In this document: positions 26,037 through 33,824 of the stretch, piece after piece
How positions within the stretch are numbered: position 1 is the stretch's first letter
Layout of the letters: each line of letters begins with the position of its first letter
Origin: Oscillospiraceae bacterium
GTDB lineage: Bacteria > Bacillota > Clostridia > Oscillospirales > Ruminococcaceae
Assembly (NCBI GenBank): GCA_020054675.1
Contig: JAIHAL010000001.1
Location: 186,001 to 250,000, forward strand
DNA: 64,000 nt
Reading direction: 5' to 3'
The notes under the pieces: model-generated
Databases searched by the model: none
What the model saw: only the letters and a program-made list of their open reading frames with translations
What the model was told of the DNA's origin: nothing
Translations under genes and position numbers: made by a program

Positions 26037-26065
26037 AATATACCACAATTCCCAAAATTTTTCAA
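26037..26065 (-). promoter_or_regulatory. Promoter of the peptide/ABC/477-aa operon
   Basis: TTGAAA (26065-26060), 17-base spacer, TATATT (26042-26037) on the minus strand, about 40 bases before the peptide start. The 26066-26184 stretch upstream shows nothing else. Confidence 0.75.
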
Positions 26066-26184
26066 GACGTGAAAGGCATTATCTGTGAAAAAAAGACCAA
26101 CACCCACATATGTTTTTGTGAATATTTACCAAAACAGAGCAGCTCGTCATGCGCATAAGCGAAGTATTTACTTGAATGACAAAA

Positions 26185-26565
26185 CTACGCTCCTATTGCC
26201 ATGCACAGTGTTTTTTTGTAAAATCTTCTAACTTCGTCACGCCAGATTTCAACAAATTCTCTTAATTCCGTAGTTTCTATTTCGCACCAATCCCCTTTAG
26301 CATCTTCAGCCAATTTGTCATATATTATACTTTTATCTTTATAAACTTTCACCAAGCAAACATTGCCGCTAAATTCTGCATACTCACGTTTACCACAAAG
26401 CACTTCGTCTATTGCTTCGAATACATAATTAGGGTTAGGATCATTTTGAATATCAGACATGAGAAAAACTGACACTAATTGTATTTTATCTTCAACAATA
26501 ATAACCCTGTACTTCCTCCCACTTATTTTCATAGTCATTTCATCAAATGTATATTTATATTTCAT
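26185..26565 (-). CDS. Immunity-like protein beside a toxin remnant
   Basis: 126 residues, acidic, mixed beta then helix, without signal or membrane segment. It reads like the small immunity proteins of polymorphic toxin systems (compact, acidic, KISGRKYRVIIVEDKIQLV strand pair at the start, C-terminal helix LREFVEIWRDEVRRFYKK). I cannot name the family. An AAGGAGG ribosome site lies before ATG 26565. The stop of the upstream toxin-remnant frame (TGA) overlaps this ATG, the usual toxin-immunity junction. Its frame is intact although the toxin partner is broken, so it may be an orphan immunity gene. Confidence 0.65.
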   Translation of the reverse strand: MKYKYTFDEMTMKISGRKYRVIIVEDKIQLVSVFLMSDIQNDPNPNYVFEAIDEVLCGKREYAEFSGNVCLVKVYKDKSIIYDKLAEDAKGDWCEIETTELREFVEIWRDEVRRFYKKTLCMAIGA

Positions 26566-26898
26566 ATAATCCTCCTTAATTTTGTGGCAATGGATATGCG
26601 GAAATTATTTTGCCTGTACACTACATCTGCGCCTTTTATAAGTAATTTAGCTCCGGTTGTGGCATTTCCGGCTAAAGGAATGCATGCAGCACCTGATAAT
26701 GCGGCATTTACTTTGTACAGCTTGACTTGCTGTAAAAATCACGCTTTTGGCTACATGGGAAACTGCGCTGGCAACCGCCCCGCTAACTGTTGTTGCAGTC
26801 TTTGATACAGTATTGATCGTCGATTTGACCGTATTTGCAACGGATTTCGCCGCATCAGTCAAACTACTGAAAATAGAACTTGAAGAGCTTTTAAGATA
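26562..26898 (-). pseudogene. Remnant of a polymorphic toxin C-terminal region, frameshifted
   Basis: One frame (from about 26898) reads SSSSIFSSLTDAAKSVANTV and continues as an Ala/Ser/Thr/Val-rich helix to AVQSK, with no start codon of its own. In the next frame the sequence continues as NAALSGAACIPLAGNATTGA then KLLIKGADVVYR and ends at a TGA overlapping the immunity-like ATG. The low-complexity helix followed by 'IPxxGNxxxGAK' is typical of pre-toxin regions of Rhs/WapA-like proteins. Both a frameshift (near AGTAAATGCC) and loss of the 5' part are evident, and almost no toxin domain remains. Confidence 0.6.
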
Positions 26899-27041
26899 AT
26901 TTCACTTTAATATTTAACCATATTTTACATATTACATCATTATTCATTATTTGTCAATCAAATTCTTTAAAATCATTTACTAAATTGACTCCTTAAAATG
27001 AAAAATTGTGAATTTTTTAAATAAGCTAATAATAAAAATTT

Positions 27042-27078
27042 CCCCTATAATTTTTGCTTAAAGCAAAAATTATAGGGG
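27042..27078. repeat. Perfect inverted repeat in a gene-free stretch
   Basis: CCCCTATAATTTTTGC at 27042-27057 pairs perfectly with 27063-27078 across a five-base loop. No gene lies between 26899 and 27202. It could be a terminator read from either side or a mobile-element scar; the rest of 26899-27041 is AT-rich without visible features. Confidence 0.6.
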
Positions 27079-27114
27079 GGAGTAAAAAATAAGAAATTTT
27101 CAGATTTAAGATAA

Positions 27115-27151
27115 ATCAGCTTATTTCAGATTCTGAATGAAATAAGCTGAT
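27115..27151 (-). terminator. Terminator after gerQ
   Basis: Perfect 14-base-pair stem ATCAGCTTATTTCA/TGAAATAAGCTGAT with a nine-base loop, 52 bases after the gerQ stop on the minus strand, followed by TTATCTTAAATC. Confidence 0.65.
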
Positions 27152-27202
27152 GACCAATCGGTTCTTTATAATAACTGCATTTTGTCCTGTTTGCAAACTA
27201 TG

Positions 27203-27616
27203 TCAATAATAAATCTTAACAAATTTTATGTTGTAAAAATCACAAGCAACTATATCATCGCTGTTTGTTTCCTGCAAGAGCACGTAGTTTGTTCCAACAG
27301 CAAGCAAAGTTCCCGATTTATCTGTAAAAGTATTTGTGCCTATAAGAAATTCTATTGTAACCTGTCTGCCTATTTGTGTTGAAAGAAATTGATTCAAATA
27401 CTGCACGTCATATGTCGTTGCAGGAGGCTGTGCTCCCGGAGGCCATGTACCTGTTTGCGGCATTGATGCTGCAGGTCCCGGTATGCATCCTATTTCACTT
27501 GGCATGCATGAAAATTTAGGTGCTTGCTGAGAAGAAGTTCCGGATTGCTTTTTATAAAAATCAGATATAGGACTTTGCGGAGCTGCATTTGGCTGCTGAG
27601 CAGAAAAATCAACCAT
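27203..27616 (-). CDS. gerQ: Spore coat protein GerQ-like
   Basis: 137 residues, shorter than Bacillus GerQ (~180). The N-terminal half is Pro/Gln/Ala-rich and likely unstructured. The C-terminal ~65 residues form the conserved GerQ domain: YLNQFLSTQIGRQVTIEFLI, then 'SGTLLAVGTNYVLLQETNSD' and a closing FYNIKFVKIYY. In Bacillus, GerQ is a coat protein needed to place the cortex hydrolase CwlJ. The adjacent upstream gene here is cwlJ, which strongly supports the call. Expected expression in the mother cell late in sporulation, after sigma-E/K. Confidence 0.85.
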   Translation of the reverse strand: MVDFSAQQPNAAPQSPISDFYKKQSGTSSQQAPKFSCMPSEIGCIPGPAASMPQTGTWPPGAQPPATTYDVQYLNQFLSTQIGRQVTIEFLIGTNTFTDKSGTLLAVGTNYVLLQETNSDDIVACDFYNIKFVKIYY

Positions 27617-27688
27617 TAAAAATACCTCTTTCTCCGGCTTTTGGTCTTCCCGCTATGCAAGCCGGCAATCAAAGCGGGATTTTAAAAA

Positions 27689-28135
27689 TCAACTGTTTTT
27701 ATATACTTCTGTCGGAATGTAAAAACAATGCTGATTTACTCTGTTGTGTATAACCCCAGCCTTGTTAGGCGGGAAATAAGGCGCGCATTCGGGGCTGTAA
27801 GGATTATAAAAAAAAATTGAATTGTCAATGCCGTTTAAAATATGTCCTGCCAATGCCCAGTCGGCAATTGCATAATGGATTTCCTGCGGGTTCATGTTCC
27901 AAACCGTCTGCGGATTATATTTTCCGCCTAATGTATCCTTTAAGCAATTAAATTGACCTTCCTGGGTAATTATGTTGCGCACATTTCCGCCTTGGCTCAC
28001 CCTTGCAAATTCACCGTAAGGAATCCGCGCCCTGTTCATAATGACCGAAGCCACGGCTCTCATTCCGTCCTCTCCTTCGCCGCCGGCTTCGCATTGAATT
28101 AATCTTGCAAATAACTCCCTTGTAGTATAAGGCAT
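27689..28135 (-). CDS. cwlJ: Spore cortex-lytic cell wall hydrolase CwlJ
   Basis: 148 residues, the normal CwlJ length and one hydrolase_2 (SleB-like) domain without signal peptide. Characteristic parts are LIQCEAGGEGEDGMRAVASV with the catalytic Glu, VIMNRARIP, QEGQFNCL and 'IDNSIFFYNP'. The enzyme degrades spore cortex peptidoglycan during germination and is placed in the coat with GerQ, whose gene follows after 72 bases. A CATATAATA block about 40 bases upstream resembles a sigma-E/K -10 element, but I see no clear -35. Confidence 0.93.
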   Translation of the reverse strand: MPYTTRELFARLIQCEAGGEGEDGMRAVASVIMNRARIPYGEFARVSQGGNVRNIITQEGQFNCLKDTLGGKYNPQTVWNMNPQEIHYAIADWALAGHILNGIDNSIFFYNPYSPECAPYFPPNKAGVIHNRVNQHCFYIPTEVYKNS

Positions 28136-28287
28136 CTAACCACCTTCCGTCAGCGTTTGTTATGCTACAATTTTATTATATGCCTTTTTAAGTCTTGTGC
28201 TACAAACAGCAAAAAAGCTTTTTATAAACATATCTGGAAAACTAAAAACAATATATTAATTTATTTTGTTTTTTTAGCAAAAAATAC

Positions 28288-28316
28288 TTGACATATAACA
28301 AAAAATGATATAATAT
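28288..28316 (+). promoter_or_regulatory. Promoter of the broken secreted-protein gene
   Basis: Consensus TTGACA (28288-28293), then TATAAT at 15 or TAATAT at 17 bases spacing, about 100 bases before ATG 28410. The rest of 28136-28409 shows only cwlJ upstream DNA and AT-rich sequence. Confidence 0.6.
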
Positions 28317-28409
28317 AATAAACGAAATGGAAGTGTATGGAATGCAATGTTTAATATACTTTAAATGCAAAATACAATTTATATTTTTTATAATTGGGAG
28401 GAATTGATA

Positions 28410-29419
28410 ATGAAAAAATTATTTTTTAAAGAAATTTTAATACCTGTTTTTTTGTATTTTTTATATTAAATTCTAATTTTAATATTTTTGCTATTGAACC
28501 TATAGGCAATTTAACTTTTCAAGATATTAAAAATGCAGAAAATAAAATTGACAATAATGAATATATAAATAGTAAATTAAAAATAAATTTAAAAGTAAAT
28601 GCAAAAGATATATTTGTGCCTAAAATTATTAAAAATTCATTAAAAGGAATGTATGACGTACCATTTGATTATTTTTTATATTCTGATATATTAACTTCTA
28701 CAGAACCTACAGATTATTATTTTTTACTTTAACTTCGCCTAAACAATTATACAGCAGGATGATTACTGATAATTCAAATTATGTACTAACTATACTAAAG
28801 TTAGATAATACAGATAATCTATATAAACTTAAATATGATTATGGTATGCTTTCCGGTGGTTTATGGAATGTATCGTTGGAAATTGGAGAATATGCTTTAT
28901 TAGTAATGCCTGTTGACAATAACGAGTCTTTAGGAAGTACATATACTTTACAAGCAAATTGGTCATCGCCAATCGGTCAAAATCAACTTTTATCTCCTGA
29001 TTTGACAAATGTAAATACATCTATAAAATATATTACTACATTAAATAGCAATACCGGAGATATATATTTAAATAATAAATATATTATTTAATAAATCTGG
29101 TGATGCTTCTTTATATTATCATTCTGAAGCACAAATTGGTTATTGGACTAAAATTAGTCATATCTATCGTGCAAAAATAAAATCTGTAAGTACACCAATT
29201 ATTTATTCTTCAGACGCAGGATCTTCAAATAATGCGCTTATTATTACAGTAAATCCATGTGCTTTTGCTTTAACTGAATTTTATTATACTGGAACACCTG
29301 GTAGTGAATATAATATTACACATCCAGATGTAGAAATTACAAACGATGTGATTTTTATTTATGATTTAGAAGTGGCTAATCGTCATGAAAAGATAATTCA
29401 TCTTGAACGGAGGATGTGA
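28410..29419 (+). pseudogene. Secreted protein gene broken by three frameshifts
   Basis: A GGGAGG ribosome site precedes ATG 28410. Restoring frame gives one ~335-residue secreted protein: signal peptide MKKLFFKEILIPVFFVFFIL ending NIFA, then IEPIGNLTFQDIKNAENKID and a beta-rich body including GLWNVSLEIGEYALLVMPVD and VNPCAFALTEFYYTGTP. Breaks are one missing base near the T7 28447-28453 or T6 28457-28462, one missing T in 28720-28725, and one extra base near 29077-29079. Family unknown. The end overlaps the ribosome site of the next small gene. As read, only an 18-residue peptide would be made. All three sites lie in A/T-rich runs, so sequencing error is a real alternative. Confidence 0.7.
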
Positions 29420-29423
29420 AAAA

Positions 29424-29588
29424 ATGGGATTTATTGTAATGATGTTATCGGCGATTATAGGAATATTTTTAATTGCTTTAGGATTTTCTCGTATTAAAAA
29501 CATAAAAAATAGGTTTTGGAATATAGTTGCTATTTCAATTGGAATAGTATTAGTTATTTTTGCGATTTGGTTAGGATTTCCTAAATAA
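29424..29588 (+). CDS. Two-helix small membrane protein
   Basis: 54 residues. I chose ATG 29424 because GGAGGA lies 10 bases upstream; the TTG at 29403 lies before that site. Two hydrophobic helices (about 2-21 and 33-51) are separated by the basic loop SRIKNIKNRFWN, a hairpin topology with both ends outside. No family recognised. It follows the broken secreted-protein gene and may be its membrane partner. Confidence 0.6.
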   Translation: MGFIVMMLSAIIGIFLIALGFSRIKNIKNRFWNIVAISIGIVLVIFAIWLGFPK

Positions 29589-29766
29589 AATCTGATTTCT
29601 GCATAATACACCTGGAATGAACCAAGCAGATTAAAAGAGAATCCCTAAAATTTTGTGTAAATCTGAAATAAACTGATTTATCCGAATAGTACATAATATT
29701 TATTGATTTGTGTAAATTGAATATTATTTTGAGATTTTAGGAAAATAAATTTTATGTAAAAGGGTG

Positions 29767-29795
29767 TTGATATTTAAGCGCAAATAGGTTAAAAT
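29767..29795 (+). promoter_or_regulatory. Promoter of the purine operon
   Basis: TTGATA, 17-base spacer, TAAAAT; a second perfect TATAAT lies at 29795-29800 without a good -35. Transcription from here would give a leader of about 220 bases before purE. The preceding stretch 29589-29766 is AT-rich and shows no gene. Confidence 0.6.
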
Positions 29796-29884
29796 ATAAT
29801 TGGTATTTTTATTGAATGTGCTATAAAGCTTTGAAAGGCATGGGTATAATTGTTATGATTCGGTCTTTTATATATGTTTTAAAA

Positions 29885-30008
29885 GGCATCATATCCTGTT
29901 TATGCTTTAATGCCATAGCTGCAAGCAAAGGACATTTTGCGCTTAAAATTAAGAATAATTGTAAGTTGTTAGCTGTAACTTGGGAAAGTTGCAGCTAAAT
30001 TTATTTTT
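29885..30008 (+). promoter_or_regulatory. Purine operon leader with terminator and competing antiterminator arm
   Basis: A 13-base-pair hairpin (TTAGCTGTAACTT 29969-29981 with AAGTTGCAGCTAA 29986-29998) followed by ATTTATTTTT ends 14 bases before purE. Upstream, TAGCTGCAA (29916-29924) is perfectly complementary to TTGCAGCTA (29989-29997) inside the terminator's 3' arm, so the two structures exclude each other. A GGCAT/ATGCC helix (29885-29889 with 29910-29914) sits just before the antiterminator arm. This is the layout of a riboswitch or attenuator. I do not recognise a known class. Confidence 0.65.
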
Positions 30009-30021
30009 AGGGGGGATTTTA

Positions 30022-30528
30022 ATGAAAAAAGTTGCTATCGTAACGGAAGGCGGCAGTGATTTTTCAACAGTAAAAGAAACGGCAGCAGAGCTTGAAAAAT
30101 TTGGTATACCTTATGAGGTGCATGTTATGTCCGCACACAGAACTCCCGGACTTGCTGCTGAATTTTCTAAAAATGCTGCTGAAAATGGATTTGGGGTTAT
30201 TATTTCCGCATCTGAAAAAATAGCATTCCTTGCATGCGAAATTGCCTCAAATACGATTTTGCCTGTGATAGGAATTCCTGTGAAATCTTTAGCGCTTGAC
30301 GGGCTTGATGCTTTGCTTTCAACAGTGCAAATGCCAAGAGGAGTGCCTGTTGCATCTGTTGCTATAAACGGTGGAGTTAATGCTGCCATACTTGCTGCTC
30401 AAATTCTTGCTTTAAGTGATAAGGAACTGGATAAAAAGCTTTGCGAAATGAAAGAAGAAATGGCTGCCGGAGTAATTAAAAAGGACGAAAAACTTCAAGA
30501 AGAAGTAAAAAATATATTTAAAAATTAA
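30022..30528 (+). CDS. purE: PurE-like 5-(carboxyamino)imidazole ribonucleotide mutase, divergent
   Basis: 168 residues. ATG 30022 is chosen for the AGGGGGGA site upstream. It follows PurE along its length: [13 protein letters not shown] in place of the usual GSxSD loop, [51 protein letters not shown]. The highly conserved class I stretch AGAGGAAHLPG is replaced by [11 protein letters not shown], losing its His. The normal enzyme moves the carboxylate of N5-CAIR to C4 to form CAIR. Leading the purine operon supports that role, but altered chemistry or substrate is possible. No purK is present in the window. Confidence 0.85.
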   Translation: MKKVAIVTEGGSDFSTVKETAAELEKFGIPYEVHVMSAHRTPGLAAEFSKNAAENGFGVIISASEKIAFLACEIASNTILPVIGIPVKSLALDGLDALLSTVQMPRGVPVASVAINGGVNAAILAAQILALSDKELDKKLCEMKEEMAAGVIKKDEKLQEEVKNIFKN

Positions 30529-30544
30529 ACTGGAGGCTTTTAAA

Positions 30545-31255
30545 ATGCAAAAATTGGAACAGATTTATGAGGGGAAAGCAAAAAAAGTTTTTAAAACATC
30601 TGACCCGGAACTTGTAATAGTTGATTACAAGGATGACGCAACAGCTTTTAACGGTGAAAAGAAAGGCACAATCCACAATAAGGGCATCATTAACAACCGC
30701 GTTACTAATCATTTGATGAAGATGCTTGAAAAAGAAGGCGTACCTACACATTTCGTAAAGGAAATATCCGATAGGGAAACCATTGTTAAAAAAGTTTCCA
30801 TTATTCCTCTTGAAGTTATCGTGAGAAACGTTGCTGCGGGCTCACTTGCAAAAAGGCTTGGCCTTGCCGAGGGTACAAAGCTTGGAAGGACTGTGATAGA
30901 ATATTGCTACAAAGACGATTCCCTTGGAGATCCTATGGTTAATGAATATCATATCCTTGCAATGGGATGGGCAACGGAAGATGAACTTAAACTTATAGCA
31001 AAATATTCGCTTATGGTTAATAATTTCCTTACAAGATATCTTAAAGATGTAAATATAGAACTTATTGATTTCAAACTTGAATTTGGAAAAACACCTGACG
31101 GAAAAATTGTACTTGCAGATGAAATTTCTCCCGATACATGCCGTTTCTGGGATGCAACAACCCATGAAAAGCTTGATAAGGACCGTTTCCGTCGTGACCT
31201 TGGCGGGGAAGAGGATGCTTATAAGGAGATTTTAAAACGCCTTTTGGGCGAATAA
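30545..31255 (+). CDS. purC: SAICAR synthetase
   Basis: 236 residues, the standard bacterial length. It joins CAIR and aspartate with ATP to form SAICAR. Characteristic segments: [12 protein letters not shown] with the nucleotide-binding Lys, [16 protein letters not shown] (the 'EvivRN.aaGS' signature), and [14 protein letters not shown] near the C-terminus. It starts 16 bases after purE with a GGAGG ribosome site. Confidence 0.97.
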   Translation: MQKLEQIYEGKAKKVFKTSDPELVIVDYKDDATAFNGEKKGTIHNKGIINNRVTNHLMKMLEKEGVPTHFVKEISDRETIVKKVSIIPLEVIVRNVAAGSLAKRLGLAEGTKLGRTVIEYCYKDDSLGDPMVNEYHILAMGWATEDELKLIAKYSLMVNNFLTRYLKDVNIELIDFKLEFGKTPDGKIVLADEISPDTCRFWDATTHEKLDKDRFRRDLGGEEDAYKEILKRLLGE

Positions 31256-31278
31256 GCCTTTTGAAATTTGGTGATAAA

Positions 31279-32697
31279 ATGTTTGATAATTTGCATGAAG
31301 AATGTGGCGTTTTCGGGATATATTCCAAGGAAACGGCCGATGTCGCAAGAGAAACTTATATATCGCTTTATGCCCTTCAACACAGGGGACAGGAAAGCTG
31401 CGGGATAGTCGTAAACGACTGCGGTGTTTTTACTTATCATAAGGATTTGGGACTTGTGCATGAGGTTTTTTCCAAGGAGGTTATGGAAAAACTCGGCAAA
31501 GGCAATATTGCCGTAGGACATGTAAGATATTCCACCACGGGCAGTGCAAACCGCTCAAATGCGCAGCCTCTTGTGGTGCGGCATATAAAAGGCCCAATGT
31601 CAATTGCACATAACGGAAATCTTACCAATGCAAGGGAACTGCGTGAGGAATATGAGCTTAAAGGGGCAATATTCCATAACACAAACGATACGGAAGTTAT
31701 TTCGTATGCCATTACGGAGCAGAGGCTTACCGCAAATTCCATTGAAGAAGCCATTGAAAAGGCAATGTACAAGCTTAAAGGAGCTTATTCAATTGTAGTT
31801 ATGTCGCCCAAAAAGCTTATTGCCGCAAGGGACCCTGTGGGATTCAGGCCTCTTTCGCTTGGAATTACAAAGTATGGCGCATATGTGGTTGCATCCGAAA
31901 CTTGTGCTTTTGACAGCATCGACGCAAAATTCGTAAGGGATATAAAGCCCGGAGAAATTGTTGTCATAGATGAAAACGGAGTGCGTTCAATAACTACCCA
32001 TTGCGGTTCAAAAGGACATTTATGCGTATTTGAGTATGTTTATTTTGCCCGTCCGGATTCCGTTATTGAAGGCGCGAGCGTTCATAGAGCAAGGCTCAGG
32101 GCAGGTGAATTTTTGTGGAAAGAACACCCGGTTGAAGCGGATGTTGTAATAGGAGTTCCAGACAGCGGGCTTGATGCCGCGCTTGGACTTTCAAGAGCAA
32201 GCGGCATTCCGTATGGAGTGGGATTTATCAAAAACAGATATGTCGGCAGAACGTTCATACAGCCTTCACAGGGACAGCGAGAAAATTCAGTGCGGATAAA
32301 ATTAAATGCCATATCTGATACTGTAAGAGGCAAGAGGGTTATTCTTGTGGATGACAGCATAGTAAGGGGAACGACAAGCGGCAGAATAGTAAACCTTATA
32401 CGCGAGGCCGGCGCAAAGGAAATCCATATGAGAATATCAAGCCCTCCGTTTGTAAATCCTTGCTATTTCGGGACAGATATAGACAGCAGGGACAAGCTTA
32501 TTGCATGCCAAATGTCTATTGAAGAAATTGCAAAGCATATCGGAGTTGACAGCCTTGGGTATTTAAGCGTTGAGGGAGTAAGGAATCTTGCCAAAGAAGC
32601 GGAATGCAGCTTCTGCGACGGCTGTTTTACCGGGAATTATCCTTCAGAAGTTCCAAAATCTTTTGCAAAAGATAAATTTGAGTCAAAAATAAAATGA
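31279..32697 (+). CDS. purF: Amidophosphoribosyltransferase
   Basis: About 472 residues from ATG 31279 (a TTG at 31261 is in frame but lacks a ribosome site). The N-terminal MFDNLHEECGVFGIY has a short propeptide whose removal exposes the catalytic Cys of the Ntn glutaminase. The phosphoribosyltransferase motif is RVILVDDSIVRGTTS. Cys residues at CVFEYVYFARPDS, NPCYFGTD and ECSFCDGC match the 4Fe-4S ligands of the Bacillus-type, oxygen-sensitive enzyme. It makes phosphoribosylamine from PRPP and glutamine, the first committed step of purine synthesis. It starts 23 bases after purC. Confidence 0.97.
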   Translation: MFDNLHEECGVFGIYSKETADVARETYISLYALQHRGQESCGIVVNDCGVFTYHKDLGLVHEVFSKEVMEKLGKGNIAVGHVRYSTTGSANRSNAQPLVVRHIKGPMSIAHNGNLTNARELREEYELKGAIFHNTNDTEVISYAITEQRLTANSIEEAIEKAMYKLKGAYSIVVMSPKKLIAARDPVGFRPLSLGITKYGAYVVASETCAFDSIDAKFVRDIKPGEIVVIDENGVRSITTHCGSKGHLCVFEYVYFARPDSVIEGASVHRARLRAGEFLWKEHPVEADVVIGVPDSGLDAALGLSRASGIPYGVGFIKNRYVGRTFIQPSQGQRENSVRIKLNAISDTVRGKRVILVDDSIVRGTTSGRIVNLIREAGAKEIHMRISSPPFVNPCYFGTDIDSRDKLIACQMSIEEIAKHIGVDSLGYLSVEGVRNLAKEAECSFCDGCFTGNYPSEVPKSFAKDKFESKIK

Positions 32698-32707
32698 TTT
32701 TTTCATA

Positions 32708-32726
32708 TGCCGCCTTTTTGGCGGCA
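32708..32726 (+). other. Short hairpin between purF and purM
   Basis: GCCGCC/GGCGGC stem (plus one T-A pair) with a T5 loop but no T tract after it. More likely an mRNA processing or stability element than a terminator. Confidence 0.5.
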
Positions 32727-32773
32727 ATGTAATTGTGTTTGGTGCCTTTTAAAATGCTGAAAGGGTGGATTGG

Positions 32774-33808
32774 ATGAAAAGTTTTTCTGAAAGCTATAAG
32801 GAAGCAGGGGTTGACGTAACTGCGGGTTATAAGGCAGTTGAGCTTATGAAAGCTCATGTGGCAAAAACGATGACAAGCGGGGTTCTTTCCGGAATAGGAG
32901 GATTTGGCGGGCTTTTCGAATTGGATTTGACGGGAATTTCAAAGCCTGTTCTTGTTTCGGGAACGGATGGTGTAGGCACAAAGCTTAAAATAGCTTTTTT
33001 AATGGATAAGCATGATACTGTTGGCATAGACTGCGTTGCCATGTGCGTGAATGATGTTATCTGTTGCGGCGCAAAGCCTTTGTTTTTTCTTGATTACGTT
33101 GCGATTGGGAAAAATGTTCCTGAGAAAGTGGCAAATATAGTTTCCGGCGTTGCCGAGGGCTGTGTTCAGGCCGGCTGTGCGCTTGTAGGCGGAGAGACCG
33201 CCGAAATGCCGGGATTTTATCCTCCGGATGAATATGACCTTGCCGGATTTGCCGTTGGGGTTGTTGATAAGGATAAAATTTTAAAGCCTGAAACTCAAAA
33301 AGCCGGGGATATTGTCATTGCCATAAAATCAAGCGGAGTGCATTCAAACGGATTTTCACTTGTAAGAAAGGTGTTTTCGGTAAACGAATCGACTCTTTCA
33401 ACCCGTTTTGACGATTTAGGTGCAACGCTTGGCGAAGTTTTGCTCACGCCGACAAAAATTTATGTAAAGGCAATTCTCAATCTTCTTTCAAAAGTCAATG
33501 TAAAGAGCATTTCTCATATTACCGGAGGGGGATTTTATGAAAATATTCCAAGGTCCTTGCCGGATGGACTTTCCGCATGCATAGAAAGGAAATCCGTACA
33601 GGTGCTTCCGATATTTGATTTGATAATGAGAACCGGACATATACCTGAAAGGGATATGTTCAATACATTCAATATGGGTGTCGGAATGTGCGTTGTGGTT
33701 GACAAAAATGATGCTGATAAGGCGCTTGAAGCAATAAAATCCGCCGACGAAGAAGCTTATGTAATGGGAGAGCTTGTTGCCGGCGACGAGGGCGTAATCA
33801 TTAAGTAA
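32774..33808 (+). CDS. purM: Phosphoribosylformylglycinamidine cyclo-ligase (AIR synthase)
   Basis: 344 residues from ATG 32774, chosen for AAGGGTGG upstream. Family features: [20 protein letters not shown] start, [32 protein letters not shown] (the conserved Asp-rich ATP region), [26 protein letters not shown] and [10 protein letters not shown]. Converts FGAM to AIR with ATP. In operon between purF and purN. Confidence 0.97.
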   Translation: MKSFSESYKEAGVDVTAGYKAVELMKAHVAKTMTSGVLSGIGGFGGLFELDLTGISKPVLVSGTDGVGTKLKIAFLMDKHDTVGIDCVAMCVNDVICCGAKPLFFLDYVAIGKNVPEKVANIVSGVAEGCVQAGCALVGGETAEMPGFYPPDEYDLAGFAVGVVDKDKILKPETQKAGDIVIAIKSSGVHSNGFSLVRKVFSVNESTLSTRFDDLGATLGEVLLTPTKIYVKAILNLLSKVNVKSISHITGGGFYENIPRSLPDGLSACIERKSVQVLPIFDLIMRTGHIPERDMFNTFNMGVGMCVVVDKNDADKALEAIKSADEEAYVMGELVAGDEGVIIK

Positions 33809-33824
33809 ACGGCCGGAGGTTTGG

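Noticed and set aside
26479-26805. Plus-strand frame of 108 codons opposite the immunity-like gene and toxin remnant
   Set aside because: Low-quality composition and no ribosome site; it is the shadow of two minus-strand frames that make better sense.
27042-27151. CRISPR-like repeats
   Set aside because: The two palindromes differ in sequence and there are no regularly spaced direct repeats anywhere in the window.
29801-29935. Possible classical purine riboswitch upstream of purE (GTATAATTGTTATGATTCGG resembles part of it)
   Set aside because: The J2/3 TTTCTACC-type core and the L3 loop are absent and no three-way junction can be drawn, so only a leader of unknown class is reported.
29816-29998. 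Plus-strand frame of 60 codons in the purine leader
   Set aside because: No ribosome site, and it runs through the antiterminator and terminator arms; an RNA structure explains the stretch better.
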